Shown here: positions 1 to 8,756 of the stretch, piece after piece
Layout of the letters: every line of letters starts with the position of its first letter
Position numbering within the stretch: the stretch's first letter is position 1
Assembly: GCA_035353335.1 (NCBI GenBank)
Contig: DAOPZJ010000023.1
Location: 1-32,264, forward strand
Origin: Oscillospiraceae bacterium
GTDB lineage: Bacteria; Bacillota; Clostridia; Oscillospirales; JAKOTC01
Length of the DNA: 32,264 bases
Reading direction: 5' to 3'
Notes under the pieces: generated by a model
Told to the model about the DNA's origin: nothing
The model's input: the letters and a program-made list of their open reading frames with translations, nothing else
The model's database searches: none
Program-made: the position numbers and the translations under genes

Positions 1-4
1 CAAC

Positions 5-1096
5 ATGGGAAAAAGATTTTTGGTACTGGACGACGGCACAACCTTTGAGGGCATCGGGTTCGGCGCGGATACGGGCTGCACGGGCGAGTTGGTCTTCACG
101 ACCGGTATGTGCGGCTATATCGAGACGCTGACCGACCCGAGCTATTACGGGCAGATTGTCTTGCAGACCTTTCCGTTGATCGGCAACTACGGCATCATCG
201 AAGCCGATTTTGAAGGTAAATGCTGCGTCAAGGGATATGTCGTACATGAGTGGTGCGACACGCCGTCCAATTTTCGCGCCCAGTATGATCTGGACGCTTT
301 TTTAAAGAAGAGCGGAATTCCGGGGATTTACGGCTTGGATACCCGCGAGATCACCAAGATCATCCGCGAACACGGCGTGATGAATGCGATGATCTGCGAC
401 GAAGTTCCGAAAGATTTGACCGGTGCTAAAAATTATCTGATTGTCGATGCAGTCAAGAGTGTCACTTGCGAAAAAATCGAGGAGTTTCCGGCGCAAGGTG
501 AAACCAAATATAAAGTTGCTTTAGCCGATTACGGCGCAAAGCACAACATCATCCGTGAGCTGCGCAAACGCGGCTGTGCGGTGACCGTCGTGCCCTCTTA
601 TACGACCGCGAAAGAAATATTAGCCCTAAAGCCCGATGGCGTGATGCTGTCGAACGGACCGGGAGACCCTGCGGAAAATACGGAGATCATCAAAGAACTG
701 GGCAATTTATTCGGAAAGGTTCCGATTTTTGGTATCTGCCTGGGGCATCAGCTGCTTGCGCTCAGTCAGGGCGGCAAGACCATGAAGCTCAAATACGGGC
801 ATCGCGGCGTCAACCAACCGGTGCGCGATCTGCTCGGGACGAGAACTTATATCACGAGCCAGAACCACGGCTACGCAGTCGTTTCTGACACGGTCAAAAA
901 CGGCGTGATCAGCTTCGAAAACGCCAATGACGGTACCTGCGAGGGCGTGGACTACACCGACGCAAAGGCGTTTACGGTTCAATTTCACCCCGAGGCCTCC
1001 TCGGGCCCGCTGGATACGGCGTTTTTGTTCGACCGGTTCTGTGCGTTGATGGATAGTAATTGTCATTCTGAGCGAAGCCGAAGAATCTCTGACTGA
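5..1096 (+). CDS. carA: Carbamoyl-phosphate synthase small (glutaminase) subunit
   Basis: CarA hydrolyses glutamine and channels ammonia to CarB for carbamoyl phosphate synthesis, which feeds arginine and pyrimidines. The N-terminal half is the CarA-specific domain (opening with a canonical start MGKRFLVLDDG). The C-terminal half is a class I glutamine amidotransferase with the nucleophile Cys245 in FGICLGHQ and the His328/Glu330 pair in QFHPEAS. The ATG at 5 fits the family start, but only four bases lie upstream, so the promoter and ribosome site are outside the window. It precedes carB by 42 nt, which suggests one operon. Odd: the last ~12 residues (NCHSERSRRISD) do not belong to the family; they are encoded by a dispersed REP-like repeat that runs into the reading frame at 1061-1090. 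The native protein probably ended near FDRFCALMDS. Identification is secure. Confidence 0.97.
   Translation: MGKRFLVLDDGTTFEGIGFGADTGCTGELVFTTGMCGYIETLTDPSYYGQIVLQTFPLIGNYGIIEADFEGKCCVKGYVVHEWCDTPSNFRAQYDLDAFLKKSGIPGIYGLDTREITKIIREHGVMNAMICDEVPKDLTGAKNYLIVDAVKSVTCEKIEEFPAQGETKYKVALADYGAKHNIIRELRKRGCAVTVVPSYTTAKEILALKPDGVMLSNGPGDPAENTEIIKELGNLFGKVPIFGICLGHQLLALSQGGKTMKLKYGHRGVNQPVRDLLGTRTYITSQNHGYAVVSDTVKNGVISFENANDGTCEGVDYTDAKAFTVQFHPEASSGPLDTAFLFDRFCALMDSNCHSERSRRISD
1061..1090 (+). repeat. Dispersed REP-like repeat, copy 1 (inside the carA 3' end)
   Basis: The core TGTCATTCTGAGCGAAGCCG followed by AAGAATCTC is the reverse complement of the repeat at 31542-31571, and its two ends match a diverged copy at 14785-14868. 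Here it lies in frame at the end of carA and encodes the extra C-terminal residues. I recognise this motif type as a common intergenic repeat in bacterial genomes; the exact family and copy number cannot be determined from this window. Confidence 0.75.
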
Positions 1097-1138
1097 TTAA
1101 GGCCCTTTTAAAGAAAAGAAAGGCAGGACTAAAACTTC

Positions 1139-4100
1139 ATGCCGTTAGATAAAAGCATTCAAAAAGTTTTAATGATCGGCTCCGGCCCGATAGTGATCGG
1201 GCAGGCGGCTGAGTTTGACTATGCGGGCGCACAAGCCTGCCGCGTGCTCAAAGACGCGGGCGTCAATGTGGTTCTCGTCAACTCCAACCCCGCAACGATC
1301 ATGACCGATAACGCGCTGGCGGATGAGATTTATCTCGAACCGCTCAACGTCGAGACGCTGAAGCGTATTATCGAAAAAGAGAAGCCTGACGCGATGTTAG
1401 CCGGACTCGGCGGACAGACCGGGCTGACGCTCTCGATGCAGCTCGAAAGCGACGGATTTTTACAAAAGCACAACGTCCGGCTGATCGGCACCAACGTCGA
1501 GGCCATCAAAAAGGCCGAAGATAGGGAACTTTTCAAAGAGACCATGGAGGTCATCGGCGAGCCGGTGATCCCGTCGGACATCACAACGACCGTACCCGGC
1601 GCGCTGGAGATTGCGGAAAAGATCGGCTATCCGGTCATCGTCCGCCCGGCCTACACCCTCGGAGGAACGGGCGGCGGCGTCGCTTATACGCCCGAGGAGC
1701 TCAAAGCAGTTGCGGCGACCGGTATCGACGCTTCGCCGATCGATCAGATTTTGGTCGAGCGGTATATCTACGGATGGAAAGAGATCGAATTCGAGACCAT
1801 GCGCGACGCGGTCGGCAACGTGATCGCGGTGTGCAGCATGGAGAATTTCGACCCGGTCGGCGTGCATACCGGCGACAGCATTGTCGTCGCTCCGGCGCTG
1901 ACGCTTTCGGACAAGGAATATCAGATGCTGCGCTCGGCGTCGTTGAACATCATCTCGGCGCTCGGCATTGTCGGCGGCTGCAACTGCCAGTTCGCGCTGA
2001 ACCCCGACAGCTTTGACTATGCGGTCATCGAAGTCAACCCGCGTGTATCGCGCTCCTCGGCGTTAGCTTCCAAGGCGACCGGTTACCCGATTGCGAAGAT
2101 CACAACAAAAATCGCGCTCGGTTATACCCTCGACGAGATCAAAAACGACATCACGGGTAAGACCTGCGCCTGCTTTGAGCCGACACTCGACTATGTGGTC
2201 GTGAAATTACCCAAGTGGCCGTTTGACAAATTCTTCGGGGCATCGCGCAAACTCGGCACCCAGATGAAGGCCACGGGCGAGGTCATGTCGATTGCGCCGA
2301 CCTTTGAGATGGCGCTGATGAAAGCCGTGCGAGGCGCGGAGATTTCGTTGGATACCCTGAACGCGCAGCCGCTTTACAATGAACCGATCAAAGAGCGGTT
2401 GAAACGCATCGACGATTATCGGTTGTTTACGGTGTTCGAAGCGCTGAAAGCGGGTATCTCAGTCGAGGAGATCAATGAAATCACCAAAATCGATAAGTGG
2501 TTTTTATATAAGATGACGAGACTGGCCGATTACGAGGCACAGATTGTGAAATCCGGCTTGGACGAAGAAAGTTACTTGGCCGGAAAGAAATTCGGCTACA
2601 CCGACAAGGCGCTCACGCGTCTTTCGGGAATGAAAACGCTGCCCTACAGCTGTGATTTTGCCTACAAAATGGTCGACACCTGCGGCGCGGAATTTGACGC
2701 CGAGACGCCGTATTTTTACTCGACCTGCGGCGCGAAGTGTGAGGCAAGGCCGTTCAAACGTTCGGGGAAACCTGTTGTGATAGTTCTCGGCTCGGGCCCG
2801 ATCCGTATCGGGCAGGGCATCGAGTTCGACTACTCTTCGGTGCATTGCGTCTGGGCGCTCAAAGAGATGGGCTACGACGTCGTGATCATCAACAACAACC
2901 CGGAGACCGTCTCGACCGACTACGACACCGCCGACCGGCTCTATTTTGAGCCGCTTTCGCCCGAGGATGTGATGAACATCGTCAAAGTCGAAAACCCTGT
3001 GGGCGTCGTGGTCGCGTTCGGCGGGCAGACGGCCATCAAACTGACAAAATTCCTCGACCAAAACGGAGTAAAGATTTTGGGCACCTCCGCCGAGGGCATC
3101 GACATCGCCGAAGACCGCGAGCGATTTGACGCGCTGCTCGAACAGTTCGGCATCCGCAGACCAAAGGGCTTCGGCGTGAGTACGTTTGAAGAGGCCTTGA
3201 ACGCGGCGAACGAACTCGGTTATCCGGTCTTGCTGCGCCCGTCCTACGTTATCGGCGGACAGAATATGAAAATCGTGCATGATGCAAACGAAGTACGCAT
3301 CTATATGGAGCGGATTTTGGCGCAGGGCATTGACAATCCGGTACTCGTTGATAAATACATGCCGGGCACCGAGCTTGAAGTGGATGTGATTTCCGACGGG
3401 CGTGACGTGCTGATTCCGGGTATTATGGAGCATATCGAACGGGCGGGCGTGCATAGCGGCGACTCGATTGCGGTCTATCCGCCGTACAGCATCAGCGACA
3501 AGATGATGATGACCATCACCGACTGTTCGACCAAACTCGCGCTGGCGCTTAGAACCAAGGGACTTGTCAACATTCAATATCTGATCAGCGAGGGCGAGCT
3601 CTATGTGATTGAGGTCAATCCGCGCGCTTCGCGCACCGTACCGTATATCAGCAAGGTAACCGGCGTTCCGATGACCGATCTGGCGGCCAAAGTCATGGTC
3701 GGAAAAGAGCTGGCTTCGCTCGGCTACGGCATCGGGTTATATCGCATTCCGCCGTATTTCACGGTCAAAGTGCCGGTGTTCTCGTTTGAAAAACTGGCGG
3801 ACGCGAACGCCTATCTCGGCCCCGAGATGAAGAGCACGGGCGAGGTGCTCGGCATCGGGAAAACGCTGAACGAGGCGTTATTCAAGGGCATCGCGGCTTC
3901 GGGCAAACGCCTGAGAGCGCCGTCGCCCGGTAAACCGGCAGGCGTATTTATCAGTGTCGATGTCCATGACCGGTTTGAAATTGTGTCAATTGCCAAAAAG
4001 CTCGACGACCTCAAATTCGAAATCTACGCCACCGTCGATACCGCAGAGGCCATTCGCAACCTCGGTATCGATGTCACGGCAGTCAGTAACGTCAAAAAGG

Positions 4101-5170
4101 ATGCATTCGACTTGCTCGAGAGCGGAAAAATCAGCTTTGTGGTCTACACCGGCGCGCTGATGGATGAGAGCGTCGAGGACTTTATCGCGCTCAGCCGCAA
4201 GTCGCTGCTGCTGTCGATCCCGTGTTTTACTTCGCTCGACACGGCGAATGCCGCCGCAGATATTCTGCGCAGCCGTTTTAACCTCGGCAACACCGAGCTC
4301 GTCGACATCAACCATATGCGTGAAGAAAAACAGAAAATCAAATTTATGAAGATGCAGGGCACCGGCGACGACTATATCTTCATTGACAATTTTGATGGGC
4401 ACATCACCTGTCCCGAATCGTTGTGCATCGAATTATGCGACCGGCACTACGGGGTCGGCGGAGATGGGCTGGTGCTGATCGAAAAATCGAAGATTGCCGA
4501 CGCAAAAATGCGTATTTTCAATCGCGACGGCTCCGAAGGCAGGATGGCCGGGAACAGCATCCGCTCAGTCGGCAAGTATTTATATGACAACGGCTTTATC
4601 GGGCGCGACACCGCGAAAATCGAGACGGCAAGCGGCATCCGCAATCTCAAACTCTATGTCCGCAATAACAAAGTCACCTATGCGGGCGTCGAGATGGGTA
4701 AGGCCGATCTCACCGCGAAGAAAATTCCTACAACGATTAAAGCCGAAAAAGTGATCGACTATCCGGTCGAGATCGGCGGCAAGGATTACCGGATCACCTG
4801 CGTGAACGTCGGAAATCCCCACTGCGTGGTGTTCTGCGACCGGGTGGACGGAATTGACATCGAGACCGTCGGCCCGCAGTTCGAAAACGCCCCGATCTTC
4901 CCCGAGCGCGTCAATACCGAATTCATCCGCGTGGTCAATAAGAGCACGATCAAGATGCGGGTCTATGAACGCGGCAACGGCGAGACCATGGCCTGCGGCA
5001 CCGGCGCCTGCGCGGCCGTCGTCGCGGCGGTCGAAAACGGATTTTGCGCCAAGGGCGAAGACATCACCGTCAAGCTGCGCGGCGGCGATCTGACAGTTAA
5101 CTATACCGACGAGGGCATCACGCTGACCGGCGACACAAAACTGGTGTATATCGGCGTAGCAGAATATTGA
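1139..5170 (+). CDS. carB: Fusion protein: carbamoyl-phosphate synthase large subunit (CarB) + diaminopimelate epimerase (DapF) domain
   Basis: The product has 1343 residues; CarB proteins usually have about 1060-1080. Residues 1 to ~1055 are a full CarB: first ATP-grasp half starting MIGSGPIVIGQAAEFDYAGA, second half starting near 545 with VLGSGPIRIGQGIEFDYSS, and the C-terminal MGS-like allosteric domain (~935-1050). After a short linker (VDINHMREEKQKIKF, ~1055-1069) a DapF domain runs to the end. It keeps FNRDGSE, GNPH, NTEF, ERGNGET and the second catalytic Cys (Cys1286 in ACGTGACA). The first catalytic Cys is replaced: MCGNGIRC becomes MAGNSIRS, with Ala1137. The usual GNDF near the domain start is GDDY (Asp1077). 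No stop, frameshift signature or good internal ribosome site is visible at the ATGs at 4316 and 4346, so I read it as a true fusion. CarB activity is likely; epimerase activity is uncertain. Confidence 0.93.
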   Translation: MPLDKSIQKVLMIGSGPIVIGQAAEFDYAGAQACRVLKDAGVNVVLVNSNPATIMTDNALADEIYLEPLNVETLKRIIEKEKPDAMLAGLGGQTGLTLSMQLESDGFLQKHNVRLIGTNVEAIKKAEDRELFKETMEVIGEPVIPSDITTTVPGALEIAEKIGYPVIVRPAYTLGGTGGGVAYTPEELKAVAATGIDASPIDQILVERYIYGWKEIEFETMRDAVGNVIAVCSMENFDPVGVHTGDSIVVAPALTLSDKEYQMLRSASLNIISALGIVGGCNCQFALNPDSFDYAVIEVNPRVSRSSALASKATGYPIAKITTKIALGYTLDEIKNDITGKTCACFEPTLDYVVVKLPKWPFDKFFGASRKLGTQMKATGEVMSIAPTFEMALMKAVRGAEISLDTLNAQPLYNEPIKERLKRIDDYRLFTVFEALKAGISVEEINEITKIDKWFLYKMTRLADYEAQIVKSGLDEESYLAGKKFGYTDKALTRLSGMKTLPYSCDFAYKMVDTCGAEFDAETPYFYSTCGAKCEARPFKRSGKPVVIVLGSGPIRIGQGIEFDYSSVHCVWALKEMGYDVVIINNNPETVSTDYDTADRLYFEPLSPEDVMNIVKVENPVGVVVAFGGQTAIKLTKFLDQNGVKILGTSAEGIDIAEDRERFDALLEQFGIRRPKGFGVSTFEEALNAANELGYPVLLRPSYVIGGQNMKIVHDANEVRIYMERILAQGIDNPVLVDKYMPGTELEVDVISDGRDVLIPGIMEHIERAGVHSGDSIAVYPPYSISDKMMMTITDCSTKLALALRTKGLVNIQYLISEGELYVIEVNPRASRTVPYISKVTGVPMTDLAAKVMVGKELASLGYGIGLYRIPPYFTVKVPVFSFEKLADANAYLGPEMKSTGEVLGIGKTLNEALFKGIAASGKRLRAPSPGKPAGVFISVDVHDRFEIVSIAKKLDDLKFEIYATVDTAEAIRNLGIDVTAVSNVKKDAFDLLESGKISFVVYTGALMDESVEDFIALSRKSLLLSIPCFTSLDTANAAADILRSRFNLGNTELVDINHMREEKQKIKFMKMQGTGDDYIFIDNFDGHITCPESLCIELCDRHYGVGGDGLVLIEKSKIADAKMRIFNRDGSEGRMAGNSIRSVGKYLYDNGFIGRDTAKIETASGIRNLKLYVRNNKVTYAGVEMGKADLTAKKIPTTIKAEKVIDYPVEIGGKDYRITCVNVGNPHCVVFCDRVDGIDIETVGPQFENAPIFPERVNTEFIRVVNKSTIKMRVYERGNGETMACGTGACAAVVAAVENGFCAKGEDITVKLRGGDLTVNYTDEGITLTGDTKLVYIGVAEY

Positions 5171-5199
5171 TAGATCGATAAGTAAAGTAAATAATCATG

Positions 5200-5232
5200 A
5201 TATCGCGCGGCGTTTCGCCGCGTGATATTTTA
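5200..5232 (+). terminator. Rho-independent terminator after carB-dapF
   Basis: A 13-bp stem (ATATCGCGCGGCG pairing with CGCCGCGTGATAT, one G-U pair) closes a TTT loop and is followed by TTTATATAT. It lies 30 nt after the carB stop and ends the car operon. Confidence 0.8.
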
Positions 5233-5299
5233 TATATAGTGAAGCCATTGCTTGTCCGAATAAACACCCGGTTTATTTAAATATAATTCTTTGAAAAGA

Positions 5300-5329
5300 T
5301 TGACATGGCAGCCGCCTGATGTTTACAAT
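5300..5329 (+). promoter_or_regulatory. Sigma-A-like promoter for the GH36 gene
   Basis: TTGACA at 5300-5305 and TACAAT at 5324-5329 are separated by 18 nt. Transcription would begin near 5336, downstream of the upstream ATGs of the open frame, which supports translation start at 5376. Confidence 0.65.
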
Positions 5330-5375
5330 GGGAATCAAGGAAATGAGTGGTTCAAGCAAAAAACAGGAGGACGGT

Positions 5376-7418
5376 ATGGCTTATATTGCGGAAGAGGGAA
5401 AAAATAATTTAAAATATACAATTGAAAACGGTACGCTTGCCTTTCAATCAATTGCCGGTATGAAAACAGCGACAAATATGGGCGGTGTATTTTCATTGAA
5501 AACAGAACACGGCTGCTTTGACGAACGGGATGCAAAGGGCTCGTTCGCGCAGCAAGAGAACGGTCTGATTGCGAATTATGCGTTTGCGCATGGCTTGACG
5601 GTGCAGGTGCATTGGATAAAGACGGCTGGAGCTATTGAGCGGGAGGACGCAGTGATTCACAACGGCACTTCACCGGTGACGATTTTCGGTTACAGTGCGG
5701 TCACCGCGATCTCCGGTCAATTTGATTTATATACCCAATCCAACGAGTGGACAAGAGAGAATCAAGGGCAGTGGCGGGAACTGACTTACGGAACTTTTGA
5801 AATATCTGCCCATGGAGCGCGTACCTGTCAGGGCGCAACGCCATATATGGCATTAAAAAACACCGAGACAGGGAAAGGAATTGGGGTGCATTCTCTTGTG
5901 AGCGGCGATTGGCAAATTCGAGCCGAAGTCGCAAGCCCGACGGCTTCACCTATATTGTTAATCAGCACCGGCCCGGATGAGAGCGGATTGGCATATCAGA
6001 TTTTGCCGGGAGAGAGCGCGGTGTTTTCACGTGCGGTGTTTTTGAATCTTGCCGACGGAATGCCGGAGTCCGGTGCCGCCGCTTTTCAGCGGTATCTGCT
6101 TGCGGACGCAGCTCATAAAAATCCGAAAACCATCCCTATCGAGTTCAATACCTGGTTTTATAATTTTGAACAACTCGACGAGGATGAACTGCTCCGGCAG
6201 CTTGACGCGGCGGCGGAGCTCGGCTGCGAGGCGTTTACCGTCGACGCGGGTTGGTACGGGCAACTGGAGGGCGCCTGGCATGTGCAGGTCGGGGACTGGC
6301 GCGAAAAGGCCGACGGGGCTTTTCATGGGAAAATGAGCGAATTTGCGGACAAGGTCCGTAATAAAGGCTTGATTTTCGGTATTTGGATCGAGCCGGAGCG
6401 ACTGGCGAAAAATGTGCCTTTTGCTTTGGAACATCCCGAATGGTTTTTACCCGATGGCAATGGGTTTTTGTCCCCCGATCTCGACCGGGAGGAAGCTGCG
6501 CAATATACTTTTGATACGATTCGCGAAATCATCGAACGCTACAATGCGGGCTGGGTTAAAATCGATTTTAACCATGCGCTCGGGCGCGATGTGCACGGCA
6601 TAGCGCACATGGGTTATCTGCGGCAAATGTGGCGAATGATGGACGACGTCCGGGCGAAATACCCGAATTTGATTTTGGAGGGCTGCTCGAGCGGCGGCAT
6701 GCGTTTTGAAGCCGAGGCGCAAAAGCACTTCGACGTGTGTTTCATGTCCGACACGGTGAACCCTTGGGATGTGCTGCGAATCGGAGAGGGTGCTGCGCTG
6801 CGAATATTGACCGGGCGGGTGCTGCGTTGGTGCTGCTTACAGCCCGGCGGTAAAATCCCGCATTACGGTTTTACGGAGCCGTTCACGCCGTTGCTGACGC
6901 CCAAAAAAGCCATCTGGGACGAGGTGGAGAACGTCGACCCGGATTTTTTGCTCAAGGTCTGTTTGCGGGGGCATCTGTCGTTTTCGGGTGAGATGGCGGG
7001 ACTGGACGAACGGACAAAGGAACAGATCAAAAAGGCAATCGCTTTTACGAAAAAGCACCGCAGATTGATCCAGCGGGGCATCTTTCATCCGCTGACGCCG
7101 ATTCGGGATATGGAGGACAGGAGCGGTTGGAGTGCCTCCTATATCGAGAGGACACAAGCCGCGTCCGGTGAAGCCGCAAACGGTGACGCCGAACACGGTA
7201 ACGCCGTCGGGATTTTCCACGCATTCCGGTTGGATTCGCCCACGGAAGAAATGGCGTTCCGCCTGCCGCCGGAAGCCGTGATCGGGCGGTATGTCATTGA
7301 AGATTACGATACCGGTGAGACCTTTGAAGCCGATGCAGAAGTGTTGGCGAAAAAGGGTATTGTAATTAAGCTTCCGCATAAAAACAGAGGAATAGTGTTG
7401 GTTTTCCACCGTAAGTAA
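5376..7418 (+). CDS. Alpha-galactosidase (glycoside hydrolase family 36)
   Basis: This is a 680-residue GH36 enzyme that would remove terminal alpha-galactose from oligosaccharides such as raffinose-type sugars. The N-terminal ~270 residues form the beta-sandwich domain, then a TIM barrel begins at NTWFYNFEQLDEDELL. The predicted nucleophile is Asp397 in WVKIDFN; the predicted acid/base is Asp459 in FMSDTVN, downstream of the GCSSGG motif. The start at 5376 is chosen because GGAGG at 5366-5370 lies 5 nt upstream; the longer frame from 5319 would begin before the predicted transcription start. There is no signal peptide, so it acts in the cytoplasm. The next two plus-strand genes are also carbohydrate enzymes. 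Substrate could differ from melibiose/raffinose, because GH36 members include other alpha-galactosidic specificities. Confidence 0.9.
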   Translation: MAYIAEEGKNNLKYTIENGTLAFQSIAGMKTATNMGGVFSLKTEHGCFDERDAKGSFAQQENGLIANYAFAHGLTVQVHWIKTAGAIEREDAVIHNGTSPVTIFGYSAVTAISGQFDLYTQSNEWTRENQGQWRELTYGTFEISAHGARTCQGATPYMALKNTETGKGIGVHSLVSGDWQIRAEVASPTASPILLISTGPDESGLAYQILPGESAVFSRAVFLNLADGMPESGAAAFQRYLLADAAHKNPKTIPIEFNTWFYNFEQLDEDELLRQLDAAAELGCEAFTVDAGWYGQLEGAWHVQVGDWREKADGAFHGKMSEFADKVRNKGLIFGIWIEPERLAKNVPFALEHPEWFLPDGNGFLSPDLDREEAAQYTFDTIREIIERYNAGWVKIDFNHALGRDVHGIAHMGYLRQMWRMMDDVRAKYPNLILEGCSSGGMRFEAEAQKHFDVCFMSDTVNPWDVLRIGEGAALRILTGRVLRWCCLQPGGKIPHYGFTEPFTPLLTPKKAIWDEVENVDPDFLLKVCLRGHLSFSGEMAGLDERTKEQIKKAIAFTKKHRRLIQRGIFHPLTPIRDMEDRSGWSASYIERTQAASGEAANGDAEHGNAVGIFHAFRLDSPTEEMAFRLPPEAVIGRYVIEDYDTGETFEADAEVLAKKGIVIKLPHKNRGIVLVFHRK

Positions 7419-7437
7419 AAAATGAGGGGAACGGTTT

Positions 7438-7463
7438 CGGATCTTATCCCTTATGATCCGTTT
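7438..7463 (+). terminator. Weak hairpin after the GH36 gene, possible terminator or attenuator
   Basis: CGGATC (7438-7443) and GATCCG (7455-7460) form a 6-bp stem with an 11-nt loop followed by only TTT. This is too weak to be sure of termination. Confidence 0.3.
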
Positions 7464-7536
7464 CGTATATAAAACACCGAGGTAAGAAACGCGTGCTATG
7501 AAACAAAAATTCGTAAATTATAAGACGCGTATGGAA

Positions 7537-7575
7537 GCGGGCCCTGCCCGCCGGGTCGTCGGGGACGCCGACCCC
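7537..7575. repeat. Two adjacent GC-rich hairpins before the CE15-like gene (repeat-like)
   Basis: GCGGGC-CCT-GCCCGC (7537-7551) is directly followed by GGGTCG (7553-7558) pairing with CGACCC (7569-7574). The second hairpin's arms and the GCCGACCCC context recur at 22690-22730, so this may be a member of an intergenic repeat family. It ends just before the GGAGG of the next gene and could influence its translation. The rest of the 173-bp gap (7419-7591) shows no convincing gene. Confidence 0.4.
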
Positions 7576-7591
7576 TACACTGGAGGTTCAC

Positions 7592-8710
7592 ATGAAAGAC
7601 ACTGTATTGCAAAAACTGCCCGACCCTTTTTTAAACGGAGACGGGACTCGGATAAAGACGCCCGCCGAGTGGTATAAAAAAAGAAAAGAACTTTTGGCGC
7701 TGATCACCGATATCGAATACGGCAAAATGCCGCCCGAGCCGGAGGTGTTCGGCTTCGAGACCTGCAACGCGGGCAGCGGGATTCAGATACACACCTGCCG
7801 GATCACCTCCGGGACACGTGAGCGGCAGCTTTCTTTTGAACTGCGGCTATATCGGCCGAAAAACGAGGGCCGTCTGCCGGTGGTATTGACCGGGGACGGC
7901 TGTTACCGCACGATGACCGATGAAGTGATTGCCGAGATCAACGCAAGAGGCTATATCGCCGCCGTTTTCGACCGCACGATGATTGTCCGAAATGTATATG
8001 ACAAATTCGAAGTGAGAAACTCCCCGCTGTACCGCGTTTATCCCGAGATCGAATCCGGCTCGCTCGCGGGGTGGGCTTGGGGGTTCTTGCGCTGTGTCGA
8101 TGCTTTGGCGCAGATGCCGTTTGTCGATGCGGGCAACATCGCGGTCACAGGGCATTCGCGCGGCGGGAAAACCGCGCTGCTTGCGGCTGCGGCGGACGAG
8201 CGGATTGCCTATGCCGCGCCGAACGGGAGCGGCGGAGGCGGAACCACCGTTTGGCGTTTTAATATGAACGGATATGACGGTTCTGAATTTGAAATTGAAC
8301 GCAGCGAGACATTGGCGGGGATGCTTGACAGCATTCCGCACTGGCTCGGGCCGAAAATGAGTGAATACCGCGACAAAGAGCTGCTTCTGCCGTTTGATCA
8401 GCATCAACTGTTGGCGCTGGTCGCGCCTCGCTGCTTGCTGCACACCGAGGGGTACGGCGATATCTGGAGTAACCCCAAGGGGAGCCATCAGGCGTTGATG
8501 GCCGCCAGAGAAGTTTATAGATTCCTGGGCGTACCGCAAAACATCGTTTCGCGGTACAGACCGGGTGGTCACGACCACAAGCCGGAGGACTTTCGCGCGC
8601 TGCTCGATTTGATGGATAGCAAAATCTCCGGTAAACCGCTTGATAAGCGCTTTTACGAAAACCCTTATCCGGATATGGAACCTGCGTTTGTTTGGAGCTG
8701 CCCTAACTGA
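7592..8710 (+). CDS. Alpha/beta hydrolase resembling CE15 glucuronoyl methylesterases
   Basis: This 372-residue hydrolase has the catalytic serine in GHSRGGK (Ser189), a glycine-rich segment (NGSGGGG), the signature LPFDQHQLLALVAPRCLL, and a likely catalytic His at 327 in PGGHDHK. This arrangement matches the CE15 family, whose members cleave esters of 4-O-methyl-glucuronic acid in hemicellulose-lignin linkages, although many bacterial homologues have other ester substrates. The start has GGAGG at 7582-7586, 5 nt upstream. No signal peptide is visible, which is unusual for enzymes acting on polymer and suggests a small imported substrate. It is followed 46 nt later by a DUF4838 (alpha-glucuronidase-like) gene, which strengthens the uronic-acid reading. 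A generic acetyl-xylan esterase-like role is the main alternative. Confidence 0.72.
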   Translation: MKDTVLQKLPDPFLNGDGTRIKTPAEWYKKRKELLALITDIEYGKMPPEPEVFGFETCNAGSGIQIHTCRITSGTRERQLSFELRLYRPKNEGRLPVVLTGDGCYRTMTDEVIAEINARGYIAAVFDRTMIVRNVYDKFEVRNSPLYRVYPEIESGSLAGWAWGFLRCVDALAQMPFVDAGNIAVTGHSRGGKTALLAAAADERIAYAAPNGSGGGGTTVWRFNMNGYDGSEFEIERSETLAGMLDSIPHWLGPKMSEYRDKELLLPFDQHQLLALVAPRCLLHTEGYGDIWSNPKGSHQALMAAREVYRFLGVPQNIVSRYRPGGHDHKPEDFRALLDLMDSKISGKPLDKRFYENPYPDMEPAFVWSCPN

Positions 8711-8756
8711 AACCGGCACCGATATCCCTTAACGGATTTACATGGAGGAAAAATGG

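Noticed and set aside
2504..3577. 357-codon minus-strand frame opposite carB
   Set aside because: It lies entirely across a conserved ATP-grasp half of CarB, has no ribosome site, and its composition (rich in His, Arg, Val) is that of a shadow of a GC-rich gene.
4316..4348. Separate start for dapF inside carB
   Set aside because: The ATGs at 4316 and 4346 lack a GGAGG-type site and the frame is uninterrupted, so I kept the fusion reading. This remains worth testing.
5319..5375. Upstream ATG starts for the GH36 gene
   Set aside because: They lie between or before the promoter elements and the predicted transcript start; the ATG at 5376 has a proper GGAGG.
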